A DNA stretch of 46,032 bases. It comes from Robertkochia sediminum. Lineage in GTDB: Bacteria > Bacteroidota > Bacteroidia > Flavobacteriales > Flavobacteriaceae. The translations under genes and the position numbers were made by a program. The notes below the pieces were generated by a model. That model searched no databases, was not told the origin of the DNA, and saw nothing but the letters and a program-made list of their open reading frames with translations. Location: the NCBI RefSeq assembly GCF_016786255.1, contig NZ_JADMKT010000063.1, positions 1 to 46,032 on the forward strand, given 5' to 3'. Each line of letters begins with the position of its first letter. Positions within the stretch are counted from its first letter, which is position 1. This document shows positions 8,759 to 16,311 of this stretch, piece by piece.

Positions 8759-9121
8759 TTACTCTTCCCGATGCGCCATTTCCAGTTGAAAAGCAGGGGT
8801 GCAAACCGCGAGGTACTCGCAAGGTTCATTAAACGGATTCGAATATTGAATGCGGGCTCCTTTTTGGATCACGATCGATTGCCCGGCTTCAAGCACAACG
8901 GTCTCGCCGTCGATGATGAATTGTTTTTTTCCTTTGATCACATAGGTGTACTCATCGAATTCCGGATTTTGAAAAGGCTCGCTCCATCCCGGGGGAGCGA
9001 TCATATGGGCGATACTCAGGGTCTTATTCCCTGTACTCGCAAGTCCGTGGTGTTCTTCGATTAGTTTTCCGTCGGTGGTAGGTACCACAAAGGGAGCCGA
9101 TTGTACGGTGTATTTTTTCAT
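8759..9121 (-). CDS. Cupin-domain protein
   Basis: A 120-residue single-domain cupin. Motif 1 is partly present (PGWSEPFQNPEFDEYTYVIKG) and motif 2 follows (EAGQSIVIQKGARIQYSNP). Usual motif-1 histidines are replaced (HxH is absent), so metal binding may be altered and a purely structural or sugar-binding role is possible. It ends 5 nt upstream of nothing on its own strand but starts only 5 nt after the HerA-like ATPase stop, so both are likely to be on one transcript. The substrate is unknown. Confidence 0.78.
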   Translation of the reverse strand: MKKYTVQSAPFVVPTTDGKLIEEHHGLASTGNKTLSIAHMIAPPGWSEPFQNPEFDEYTYVIKGKKQFIIDGETVVLEAGQSIVIQKGARIQYSNPFNEPCEYLAVCTPAFQLEMAHREE

Positions 9122-9126
9122 AGTGA

Positions 9127-10641
9127 TTATCGTCTGCTTATGGCTTTATTAAGAATTCCCATGACCCCGCGAATAAAGGTGGCGCTGGTCAATACCTTTA
9201 CGACCGGATTCATCCTGCTGCTTCTTGCGCGGGAAGAAGTACTTCGCCTTTCGGTCTTTGCCTTCTCTTGCATTTCTTCCTGTTGTGCGGTCTTGATCTT
9301 TTCATTGAGCATTTCATAGGCACTCTCCCGGTCGGTGGTTTCATTGTACCGGGGTGCAAGTTGTGAGCGTTTGATGAGGTCACGGAGTTCGGTATCGGTG
9401 AGGACATCCATACGGCTTTGGGGTGCACGCATCATAGTGGCGGCCAAAGGGGTAGGGCGACCTTTCTCGTCGAGCGCTGTAACCAGGGCTTCACCTATCC
9501 CCAAACTAGTGAGCACTTCGGTGGTATCGTAAAACTCGGTTAGCGGATAATTCTCTGCTGTAAGTTTGATCGCTTTTCGGTCTTTGGCGGTAAAGGCCCT
9601 CAGGGCGTGTTGTATTTTGAGTCCCAGCTGGGAGAGCACTTCATCGGGAATATCGGTTGGCGTCTGAGTGATAAAGAAGAGTCCTACACCTTTAGATCTT
9701 ATGAGCTTAACAATGCTGTTGATCTGGTCGAGCAAGGCAGAGGTCGCCTTATCAAAAACCAGGTGGGCCTCATCGATAAAGATCACCAGTTCCGGCCGGT
9801 CGCTATCGCCCCGCTCCGGGAAGGTACTGTAGATCTCTGCCAGCAGGCTCAGCATAAAGGTCGAGAACATTTTGGGCTTGTCTTGTATGTCGGTAAGTCG
9901 TATCACATTAATATAACCCTGTCCGTTCTCATCTACCCGTACCAGGTCGTTCGTGTCGAAAGACCTTTCACCAAAGAACATTTCGGCACCTTGTTGTTCC
10001 AGGGCAACGATCTTACGTAAAATGGCTCCGGTAGATGCGGTTGATATCCTGCCATACGTTTCTTCAAATTCGGCCTTCCCTTGATCTGTCGCATATTGAA
10101 GTATTTTCTTGAGGTCTTTCAGATCGAGCAGCGGCAATTCGTTATCGTCACAATATTTAAAGATCACTGCCATGATGCCCTGCTGGGTTTCAGAGAGGTC
10201 CAGGATACGGGAGAGGAGTTCCGGTCCAAATTCAGACACTGTTGCCCGAAGCCGAACCCCTTCCTGCTCAGAGATACTAAGGATCTCCACCGGGTATCCC
10301 TTGGCCGTAAATTCGAGTCCGATAGCCTGCATACGTTCATCGATCTTTGGATGCGGATTCCCCGGAACTGCGAGTCCGCTAAGATCACCCTTAAGGTCCA
10401 TGAGCAGCACAGGAACGCCTTTTTCTGATAGCTGTTCGGCCATAACCTGTAGCGATTTGGTCTTTCCGGTACCGGTGGCACCCGCGATAAGACCGTGGCG
10501 GTTCATGGTTTTTAACGGGATTTTTATCAGGGAGTTGGTAAGGGTTTCGCCGTCAAGCATGGCGGCTCCGATCTCCAGGGCCTCGCCCTTGGTGGTATAG
10601 CCTTTAGTAATCGATTCCCTGAATTGGTCTGCAGTAGTCAT
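9127..10641 (-). CDS. HerA-like/DUF853 P-loop ATPase
   Basis: A 504-residue member of the DUF853 (YjgR-type) group of HerA/FtsK-like ATPases. Walker A GATGTGKT is at 54-61, a second conserved LLMDLKGDLSGLA segment follows near 95-107, Walker B is LVIFIDEAHLVFD, and an arginine/sensor region FFITQTPTDIP lies after it. The C-terminus (about 455-504) is basic with a short helix. The cellular role of this class is not settled; a DNA-translocating or repair function is guessed from homology. The cupin gene follows at 5 nt. No partner nuclease such as NurA is present, which argues against the HerA-NurA system. Confidence 0.85.
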   Translation of the reverse strand: MTTADQFRESITKGYTTKGEALEIGAAMLDGETLTNSLIKIPLKTMNRHGLIAGATGTGKTKSLQVMAEQLSEKGVPVLLMDLKGDLSGLAVPGNPHPKIDERMQAIGLEFTAKGYPVEILSISEQEGVRLRATVSEFGPELLSRILDLSETQQGIMAVIFKYCDDNELPLLDLKDLKKILQYATDQGKAEFEETYGRISTASTGAILRKIVALEQQGAEMFFGERSFDTNDLVRVDENGQGYINVIRLTDIQDKPKMFSTFMLSLLAEIYSTFPERGDSDRPELVIFIDEAHLVFDKATSALLDQINSIVKLIRSKGVGLFFITQTPTDIPDEVLSQLGLKIQHALRAFTAKDRKAIKLTAENYPLTEFYDTTEVLTSLGIGEALVTALDEKGRPTPLAATMMRAPQSRMDVLTDTELRDLIKRSQLAPRYNETTDRESAYEMLNEKIKTAQQEEMQEKAKTERRSTSSRARSSRMNPVVKVLTSATFIRGVMGILNKAISRR

Positions 10642-10749
10642 AAATTAATGCTTTGTACTAAAATACATTAAATTGACCAAAAATGATACTGCAGCAGATG
10701 AGTGGCAAAAGGCGGAGTCTAAAGGTGAAGAAAAAGGTGTAGTGCCCTC

Positions 10750-10778
10750 TTGTAACATCCAAAGTAGTTGTATCTTTG
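10750..10778 (+). promoter_or_regulatory. queE promoter (TTG-N18-TATCTTTG)
   Basis: TTG at 10750-10752 and TATCTTTG at 10771-10778 match the Bacteroidota -33/-7 consensus with an 18-nt spacer. The -7 box ends only 4 nt before the queE ATG, so transcription should start at or next to the start codon and give a leaderless or nearly leaderless mRNA. Confidence 0.75.
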
Positions 10779-10782
10779 CCGC

Positions 10783-11415
10783 ATGGAAAAAAGTGAGGTT
10801 TTAGCGTTGGTAGATCAGGGGGAAATGCTCCCGCTAATGGAAGAATTCTACACCATTCAGGGAGAGGGATACCACAAGGGTACCGCTGCGTATTTTATTC
10901 GCGTGGGCGGTTGCGATGTGGGGTGTCACTGGTGCGACGTGAAGGAGAGCTGGAACGCCGCTACCCACCCGCCTACACATGTGGACCATATTGTGGATAA
11001 TGCCGCGAAGTATTCAGATACCATTGTGATCACCGGGGGAGAACCCCTCACCTGGGATATGGAGCCCCTTACTTCCCGATTAAAATCCAGAGGACTCAAA
11101 ACTCACATAGAAACTTCAGGGGCTTATCCGCTTACCGGACAATGGGACTGGATCTGCCTTTCACCTAAAAAGATGAAGCTCCCCAAGGATGAAGTGTACC
11201 GAAACGCTCATGAGTTAAAGGTGATCATCTATAACCATCACGATTTTAAGTTTGCTGAAGAGCAGGCTGCCAAGGTGAATAAGGATTGTATACTCTATAT
11301 GCAGCCGGAATGGAGTAAGCGCGATAAGATGATCCCTGAGATCGTTGACTACGTGATGAAACATCCGAAGTGGAAGGTCTCGTTGCAGACCCACAAGTAT
11401 TTGAATATTCCTTAG
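10783..11415 (+). CDS. queE: 7-carboxy-7-deazaguanine synthase (radical SAM)
   Basis: A 210-residue QueE. The radical-SAM cluster cysteines are C44, C48 and C51 (GGCDVGCHWC), preceded by the QueE-typical EEFYTIQGEGYHKGTAAYFIRVGG. The enzyme turns 6-carboxytetrahydropterin into 7-carboxy-7-deazaguanine on the way to preQ0 and queuosine in tRNA. The start at 10783 is set by the -7 promoter box that ends 4 nt before it; an in-frame upstream TTG would lie before the promoter. No other queuosine gene is next to it. The gene ends in front of an 8-bp tandem repeat. Confidence 0.95.
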   Translation: MEKSEVLALVDQGEMLPLMEEFYTIQGEGYHKGTAAYFIRVGGCDVGCHWCDVKESWNAATHPPTHVDHIVDNAAKYSDTIVITGGEPLTWDMEPLTSRLKSRGLKTHIETSGAYPLTGQWDWICLSPKKMKLPKDEVYRNAHELKVIIYNHHDFKFAEEQAAKVNKDCILYMQPEWSKRDKMIPEIVDYVMKHPKWKVSLQTHKYLNIP

Positions 11416-11510
11416 AGAAGGTAAAGCCCTCCTTCGCTGAAGCTACGGAGGATAAAGAGGGGATTATGAATTATAGATTATAAATTTTGAATTGGACGGG
11501 CATTAAATTT

Positions 11511-11694
11511 GTCTACCTGTCTACCTGTCTACCTGTCTACCTGTCTACCTGTCTACCCGTCTACCCGTCTACCTGTCTACCTGTCTACCTGTCTACCTGT
11601 CTACCCGTCTACCCGTCTACCCGTCTACCCGTCTACCTGTCTACCCGTCTACCCGTCTACCTGTCTACCTGTCTACCCGTCTACCTGTCTACCT
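11511..11694. repeat. 23-copy 8-bp tandem repeat GTCTACC(T/C)
   Basis: Twenty-three uninterrupted octamers with a single variable base (T or C at position 8) fill the space between the converging queE and methyltransferase genes. On the minus strand each unit contains TAG; because 8 is not a multiple of three, all three minus frames are closed within 24 nt, while the plus strand is open. The methyltransferase's last residues and its TAG stop (11681-11683) come from the repeat itself. Confidence 0.95.
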
Positions 11695-12397
11695 TCTTGG
11701 TGATCCGCGCCAAATAGTCGTAGTGATCGCCTTCATATACCATTTCACAATCCAGTCCGATCTCGCCGGCGAGTTCCTTTAGGCGAGGGTAGTCTATGTA
11801 GAGCCAGGGAAACGATTCAGATTCACCTTCGTAATGAACGGTAAATTCCAGCTCACCGTAATACCTGTCGGCCGGTACCCATTTCCCGCCATCATCGTCT
11901 TCATCGTACATATAGATAATATCAGAAGAGTCGATCAGGATCTGTCCGCCGGGATTGAGCAGGGAAGCCAGATGTTGTAAGGCGGATCTAACATTATTAA
12001 GAGCTCCGAAAAGGCCTGTACCGTTCATGAGCATGAGGATGGTATCATATCGGTCGGACTTGCAATGCATAAAATCGCCCACCACCGTTTTGAGCACGCC
12101 TCTTTCATTTGCTACTCTTACGGCAGAGGGGGAGATATCTATTGCAGTAACATGCAGTCCCTGATCCTGAAGCCATAGGGCGTGACTTCCTGCACCGCAC
12201 CCTACATCGAATACATTGCCGCGACAGAGGTCGAGTGCCTTTTGTTCGATAGCAGGCATTTCGTCGTAATCCCTGAACATATAGGATACCGGGAATTCGT
12301 CGGCTTCTGAGATAGTCGTTTCTGCCATGACAGGTGCTGTTCGTACCCCTGTAAACTCATCATATACCGCCTTTCCTATAAGGTCTTTCATAACCAT
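11681..12397 (-). CDS. SAM-dependent methyltransferase (class I)
   Basis: A 238-residue class I methyltransferase. The SAM-binding motif I is VFDVGCGAGSHALWL (about 63-77), an acidic motif II end follows (VTAIDISPSAV), and motif IV is DTILMLMNGTGLFGAL. The acceptor is unknown. The final VDR residues and stop are encoded by the 8-bp tandem repeat, so the natural C-terminus may once have been longer; the core fold is complete. The start is divergent from the YkgJ-type gene with only 25 nt between them, and a second ATG two codons later is equally possible. Confidence 0.85.
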   Translation of the reverse strand: MVMKDLIGKAVYDEFTGVRTAPVMAETTISEADEFPVSYMFRDYDEMPAIEQKALDLCRGNVFDVGCGAGSHALWLQDQGLHVTAIDISPSAVRVANERGVLKTVVGDFMHCKSDRYDTILMLMNGTGLFGALNNVRSALQHLASLLNPGGQILIDSSDIIYMYDEDDDGGKWVPADRYYGELEFTVHYEGESESFPWLYIDYPRLKELAGEIGLDCEMVYEGDHYDYLARITKKVDR

Positions 12398-12410
12398 TTG
12401 TTTTTGTACT

Positions 12411-12418
12411 TACCTTTG
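12411..12418 (+). promoter_or_regulatory. -7 box TACCTTTG for the YkgJ-type gene
   Basis: An exact TAnnTTTG match ends 4 nt before the ATG at 12423, predicting a leaderless transcript as for queE. Its upstream half must lie inside the divergent methyltransferase coding region. No strong -33 element is visible. Confidence 0.6.
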
Positions 12419-12422
12419 CAAC

Positions 12423-12917
12423 ATGGAAGAGATGTTGAAGGCCTTACCGCAGTTAGCCAAAGATAAGCATAAAGAGAACAAGAAGTTTTTCGCCAAGCTG
12501 AAGAAAAAGCCGCCAAAGCATTTGGATGTGCTCATGCAGGAATTGCACGAAGAAGAATTCGAGCGCACCGATTGCCTGGAGTGTGCGAATTGCTGTAAGA
12601 CCACCGGGCCTTTGTTCACCAATGCCGATATTGAACGTATTTCGAAATTTCTGCGGATGAAACCGCAGCAGTTCATCGAAAAATACCTTCGGGTAGATGA
12701 AGACAACGATCATGTACTGCAAAGCGTACCCTGCACCTTTCTGGACGACCAGAACTACTGCCTGATCTACGAAGTGCGCCCCAAGGCCTGCCGGGAGTAC
12801 CCGCATACCGATCGAAAGAACTTTCACCAGATCACGAACCTTACCTTGAAGAACACCTCGATATGTCCGGCAGCCTTTCGCATTGTTGAAGAAATGAAAA
12901 AGCGATTGCCTAAGTAA
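12423..12917 (+). CDS. YkgJ-family cysteine-cluster protein
   Basis: A 164-residue protein with the YkgJ/UPF0153 pattern of cysteines: DCLECANCCKTTG (about 59-71) and then PCTFLDDQNYC...ACREYP (about 102-130), probably binding zinc or an iron-sulfur cluster. The N-terminal 50 residues are very basic. The biochemical role of the family is unknown. The ATG at 12423 is chosen because the -7 box lies just in front of it; an in-frame upstream ATG would overlap the divergent methyltransferase. The sterol-desaturase-family gene follows within 25 nt on the same strand. Confidence 0.85.
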   Translation: MEEMLKALPQLAKDKHKENKKFFAKLKKKPPKHLDVLMQELHEEEFERTDCLECANCCKTTGPLFTNADIERISKFLRMKPQQFIEKYLRVDEDNDHVLQSVPCTFLDDQNYCLIYEVRPKACREYPHTDRKNFHQITNLTLKNTSICPAAFRIVEEMKKRLPK

Positions 12918-12928
12918 GTCGAATGGGT

Positions 12929-12936
12929 TATATTTC
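12929..12936 (+). promoter_or_regulatory. Possible -7 box TATATTTC before the fatty-acid-hydroxylase-family gene
   Basis: One mismatch to TAnnTTTG, ending 4 nt before the ATG at 12941. The same distance is seen at queE and the YkgJ-type gene, which supports 12941 as the true start. Confidence 0.35.
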
Positions 12937-12940
12937 GCCT

Positions 12941-13807
12941 ATGGAAACCATTATCAACTACTTTGAAACCATTCCCTCATCACACCGGAGTCTGATCCTG
13001 GTGTCGGGAATTACATTTTTCTGGTTGCTGGAATATGCAGCCCCTTTATTCAAGTTCGACTACAAGAAGTTCAGGCATGCCTGGCCTAATATCTTCTTTA
13101 CGCTCACCACCATTGTGATCAATTTCGTGCTGGCTTTTATCCTGCTGCAAACCAGCGACTGGACGGTGGCCAATAATTTCGGTGTCTTACAATGGCTGGA
13201 TGCCCCCTTATGGGTAAGGGTGGTTTTGGGAGTTATGCTTATGGACCTCATTGGAGCCTGGCTCGCCCACTGGGTACAGCACAAGATCAAGCCCCTTTGG
13301 ATGTTCCACCTCATTCACCATACCGACAATCACGTAGATACCACCACGGCCAATCGCCACCATCCGGGAGAAAGTGTGGTACGATTTCTTTTCACCACTC
13401 TGGCAACTTTGGTACTTGGGGCTCCGGTAGCCATTATCATGCTTTATCAATCCCTGTCGGTAGTATTCTCTCAGTTTAATCACGCCAACATCGAACTGCC
13501 CAAAAAGCTGGACGATGTGATAAGCTGGATCATTGTTTCTCCGGATATGCACAAGGTGCATCATCATTATGTATTGCCGTACACCGATACCAATTACGGA
13601 AATATCTTTTCTATCTGGGACCGACTCTTTGGTACGTTTGCCAAAATGCGTAATGACGAATTGATCTATGGGGTAGACACCTATCCGGATGTCGATTCGA
13701 ACGCGAAGATCGACAAGCTGTTAAAACTTCCTTTCGGGAAGTACCGTGCTCCTGAAGGTGCCAAGTTCGAAGCCGATTCAGGGGTAGAGGAGGTAAGGAG
13801 CTCGTAA
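12941..13807 (+). CDS. Sterol desaturase / fatty acid hydroxylase family membrane protein
   Basis: A 288-residue membrane protein with four hydrophobic segments and the di-iron histidine clusters of the family: HWVQH, HLIHH, the NRHHP segment, and HKVHHH in the C-terminal half. Members are O2-dependent di-iron hydroxylases or desaturases of lipids, acting at the inner membrane. The substrate cannot be deduced; a hydroxylation of a fatty acid, carotenoid or hopanoid would fit. An ATG at 12923 would add six residues. The gene is 23 nt downstream of the YkgJ-type gene, and its 3' end overlaps that of namZ by 30 nt. Confidence 0.87.
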   Translation: METIINYFETIPSSHRSLILVSGITFFWLLEYAAPLFKFDYKKFRHAWPNIFFTLTTIVINFVLAFILLQTSDWTVANNFGVLQWLDAPLWVRVVLGVMLMDLIGAWLAHWVQHKIKPLWMFHLIHHTDNHVDTTTANRHHPGESVVRFLFTTLATLVLGAPVAIIMLYQSLSVVFSQFNHANIELPKKLDDVISWIIVSPDMHKVHHHYVLPYTDTNYGNIFSIWDRLFGTFAKMRNDELIYGVDTYPDVDSNAKIDKLLKLPFGKYRAPEGAKFEADSGVEEVRSS

Positions 13808-15007
13808 TTCGAGGAAGGCTTTGATCCCTTCCTGCCAGGTATCGCGAATCGCTTCGGCGGTCATGCCCCCTTCGATCTGCCTGCGCAGTACATCGGTACC
13901 GGCATGAAGGGTAAACGACCGGTCTTTAAAAAAAGTTTCTTTTTGGTCTGTCTGGGCATAGGCTTCTACAAGCCATCTCAGATCGACCATTTTTTTTGGG
14001 GTCACCTGAGAGAGGTCTCTGCCGTAACATACTTCCCCCTCGTGTTTTGGGTGCTTAGCCCCGAAGTTAGGTTCAGGAGTGTATTGAAAGTCGAAATGTT
14101 CCTTATTCAGAAATGGTGCACCAAAACGTTGAAACTGGAATTCGGTGCCTCTCCCGGCATTGATATGGGTGCCTTCAAATAAGCCCAGGCTGGGATACAG
14201 GGCTATAGACTGGTCATTAGGCAGGTTGGGCGATGGCCTTACCGGAAGTGAGTAAGTCATATTTCTGTTGTAACCTTCCATGGTGATCACCTGCAGTTCG
14301 CATTGCATGCTATTTTCGAGCCATCCTTCACCATTGATCATTTGGGCGTATTCGCCAATGGTCATCCCATGTACCAGTGGTATGGGGTGTTTGCCGAGAA
14401 AACTGCTGTGTTCTTTTTCCAGCGTAGGACCATCTACCCACGCCCCGTTGGGGTTAGGGCGGTCCAGAACCATAACCGGAATACCCAGTGCTGCACAGGC
14501 TTCCATAACCAGATGGAGGGTAGAAATATAGGTGTAAAAGCGCACTCCGACATCCTGAATATCGAATACCACCATGTCAACGTTCTCCAGCTGTGCTGCA
14601 GTTGGTTTTTTATTACTGCCATATAGTGAGATCAGGGGGAGTCCTGTTTTTTTATCGGTGCCATCGGCTACGGTTTCTCCGGCATCGACATCTCCTCGAA
14701 AGCCGTGCTCCGGAGCAAAGACCTTGGTCAGGGTAATGCCACTGCTCATAAGGGTATCTACCAGGTGGGTGTGTTTTCCGTGCCTGTTGGTGATCACCGA
14801 GGTAGGATTGGCTACTACGGCGATTTGCTTTCCTTTTAATTGCTCAAGGTAGGTTGCCGTGTTTTGGGCAGCAGGTACCGGAACGTTCCGGCCGACGCTA
14901 TTTTCCTGGGCAGGTTGCCGGTGCGAGCGGGCGTTCGACGTACTGCAGGCCAGGATGATGAAAAACGATAATAAAAATGTATTTTTGAGGCTTACTAAGC
15001 GGATCAT
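13778..15007 (-). CDS. namZ: NamZ-type exo-beta-N-acetylmuramidase (DUF1343, GH171) lipoprotein
   Basis: A 409-residue protein with a lipoprotein signal (FFIILAC, cysteine at residue 21) and then the DUF1343 fold: VVANPTSVI, the FAPEHGFRGDVDAGE segment, VVFDIQDVGVRFYTYIST, LDRPNPNG and GLFEGTHINAGRGTEFQFQRFGAP are all typical. The characterised Bacillus and Tannerella relatives remove MurNAc from the non-reducing end of peptidoglycan fragments. As a lipoprotein it should act in the periplasm. The start is divergent from the FtsX-like gene with three bases between them, so both promoters must lie inside coding sequence. Confidence 0.88.
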   Translation of the reverse strand: MIRLVSLKNTFLLSFFIILACSTSNARSHRQPAQENSVGRNVPVPAAQNTATYLEQLKGKQIAVVANPTSVITNRHGKHTHLVDTLMSSGITLTKVFAPEHGFRGDVDAGETVADGTDKKTGLPLISLYGSNKKPTAAQLENVDMVVFDIQDVGVRFYTYISTLHLVMEACAALGIPVMVLDRPNPNGAWVDGPTLEKEHSSFLGKHPIPLVHGMTIGEYAQMINGEGWLENSMQCELQVITMEGYNRNMTYSLPVRPSPNLPNDQSIALYPSLGLFEGTHINAGRGTEFQFQRFGAPFLNKEHFDFQYTPEPNFGAKHPKHEGEVCYGRDLSQVTPKKMVDLRWLVEAYAQTDQKETFFKDRSFTLHAGTDVLRRQIEGGMTAEAIRDTWQEGIKAFLELRAPYLLYP

Positions 15008-15010
15008 ACT

Positions 15011-16246
15011 TTGAATTTAGAATATTTTATTGCCAAACGCCTGATCAAAGGCAAGGAGCATAAAAGTAGCATTTCGGCCCCAATTATAAAAATAGCTATC
15101 GCCGCCATCGCTATAGGTCTGGTGATGATGATGATCGCCGTGGCTACCGGGATCGGACTACAGCGAAAGATCCGCGAAAAAGTATCGGCCTTTAACGGCC
15201 ATATACAGATCTACAACTACGACAACAATCAAAGTGATGTATCGGTAAATCCGGTGTCTCTCGACCAGGAATTCTATCCCGAGTTCAAGGATATCGAAGG
15301 CATATCTCATGTGCAGGCAGTTGCCACCAAAGGAGGGATCATACGTACCCCTGAGACCTTTGAGGGGATCATTGCCAAGGGTGTAGGTGCCGATTACAAC
15401 TGGGCGCCTTTCGAAGAATATCTCAAGGCGGGACGATTACCCGACTATAGCGGAAAACGAAATGAAGAAGCCCTGATCTCGGCCTACCTTGCCGGCAGAC
15501 TGAAATTAAAGGTGGGCGATTCGTTCTGGGCATTCTTTCTAAAAGAAAAGACCAGCGATCTGCCTAACCAGGTTAGATTCGAGGTCGTTGGGATCTACGA
15601 TAGCGGATTCCGGGATTTTGATGCGAATTATATGTTTACCGATCTCCGCCATATTCAGCGTATGAACCGGTGGAGCGAAGATCAGGTGGGGGCTTTTGAG
15701 GTTTTTATAGAAGATTTTGATCGATTGGAGGAAAAAGGACGTGAAGTGTACGGCAGTACATTATCGACACTGGATTCACAGACCATATCCAATAAATACT
15801 ACGCCATTTTTGAATGGTTATCACTCTTCGATTTTAATATTGCGATCATTATCGGGATCATGATCATTGTCGGGGGCATCAATATGATCACGGCACTTTT
15901 AGTGCTCATTCTTGAACGTACCCCTATGATCGGGATACTGAAAGCCCAGGGTTGTTCTAACTGGAGTATTCGAAAGATCTTTCTCTATAATGCGGCCTAT
16001 CTTATCGGGGTCGGACTCTTTTGGGGTAACCTGGTGGGGCTCGGTATTTTGTTGCTCCAAAAGTATTTCGGCATCATCCCATTGGATCCCGAAACCTATT
16101 ATGTGGCCTCAGCACCGGTCTATATTAATCCGCTGCACATCCTGGTGCTCAATGGGGGTACCCTTTTACTGTGCTTGCTCATGCTACTGGTGCCCTCTTA
16201 CATCATTACCAAAATTTCACCGGCCAGGTCCATCAAGTTCGAATAG
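15011..16246 (+). CDS. FtsX-like ABC transporter permease (LolC/E type)
   Basis: A 411-residue permease: first helix near residues 27-50, a long periplasmic (MacB-PCD-like) domain from about 55 to 265, then three helices in the FtsX domain (about 275-400). This architecture belongs to the LolC/LolE and MacB groups that pull lipoproteins or other molecules out of the inner membrane. It starts with TTG; the family's conserved N-terminus (EYFIAKRLI) begins at residue 4, so a later start is excluded. No ATPase gene is adjacent, so its partner is encoded elsewhere. A -7 box TATTTTTG at 14980-14987 lies 23 nt upstream, inside namZ. Confidence 0.85.
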   Translation: MNLEYFIAKRLIKGKEHKSSISAPIIKIAIAAIAIGLVMMMIAVATGIGLQRKIREKVSAFNGHIQIYNYDNNQSDVSVNPVSLDQEFYPEFKDIEGISHVQAVATKGGIIRTPETFEGIIAKGVGADYNWAPFEEYLKAGRLPDYSGKRNEEALISAYLAGRLKLKVGDSFWAFFLKEKTSDLPNQVRFEVVGIYDSGFRDFDANYMFTDLRHIQRMNRWSEDQVGAFEVFIEDFDRLEEKGREVYGSTLSTLDSQTISNKYYAIFEWLSLFDFNIAIIIGIMIIVGGINMITALLVLILERTPMIGILKAQGCSNWSIRKIFLYNAAYLIGVGLFWGNLVGLGILLLQKYFGIIPLDPETYYVASAPVYINPLHILVLNGGTLLLCLLMLLVPSYIITKISPARSIKFE

Positions 16247-16265
16247 GGGGGATTATCGCTCTTGT

Positions 16266-16311
16266 ATAAGGGGATGTAATTAACTAACTTACAACGTAAA
16301 TAACCCCTTAT
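16266..16311 (+). promoter_or_regulatory. Stem covering the CBS start codon
   Basis: ATAAGGGG at 16266-16273 is the exact complement of CCCCTTAT at 16304-16311, and the second arm contains the first two bases of the ATG. An 8-bp stem with a 30-nt loop could control translation. Only the pairing is seen; the regulatory role is inferred. Confidence 0.35.

Noticed and set aside
9127-10641. HerA-NurA or HerA-SIR2 type defence system
   Set aside because: The ATPase is of the DUF853 group and its neighbours are a cupin and queE; no nuclease or SIR2 partner is present.
11511-11694. Possible CRISPR array
   Set aside because: Units are 8 bp with no spacers between them; no cas gene is present.
11487-11717. 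Open frames of 64-76 codons with the repeated peptide VYLSTCLP
   Set aside because: They arise only because the 8-bp repeat has no stop on the plus strand; there is no start signal or conserved sequence.
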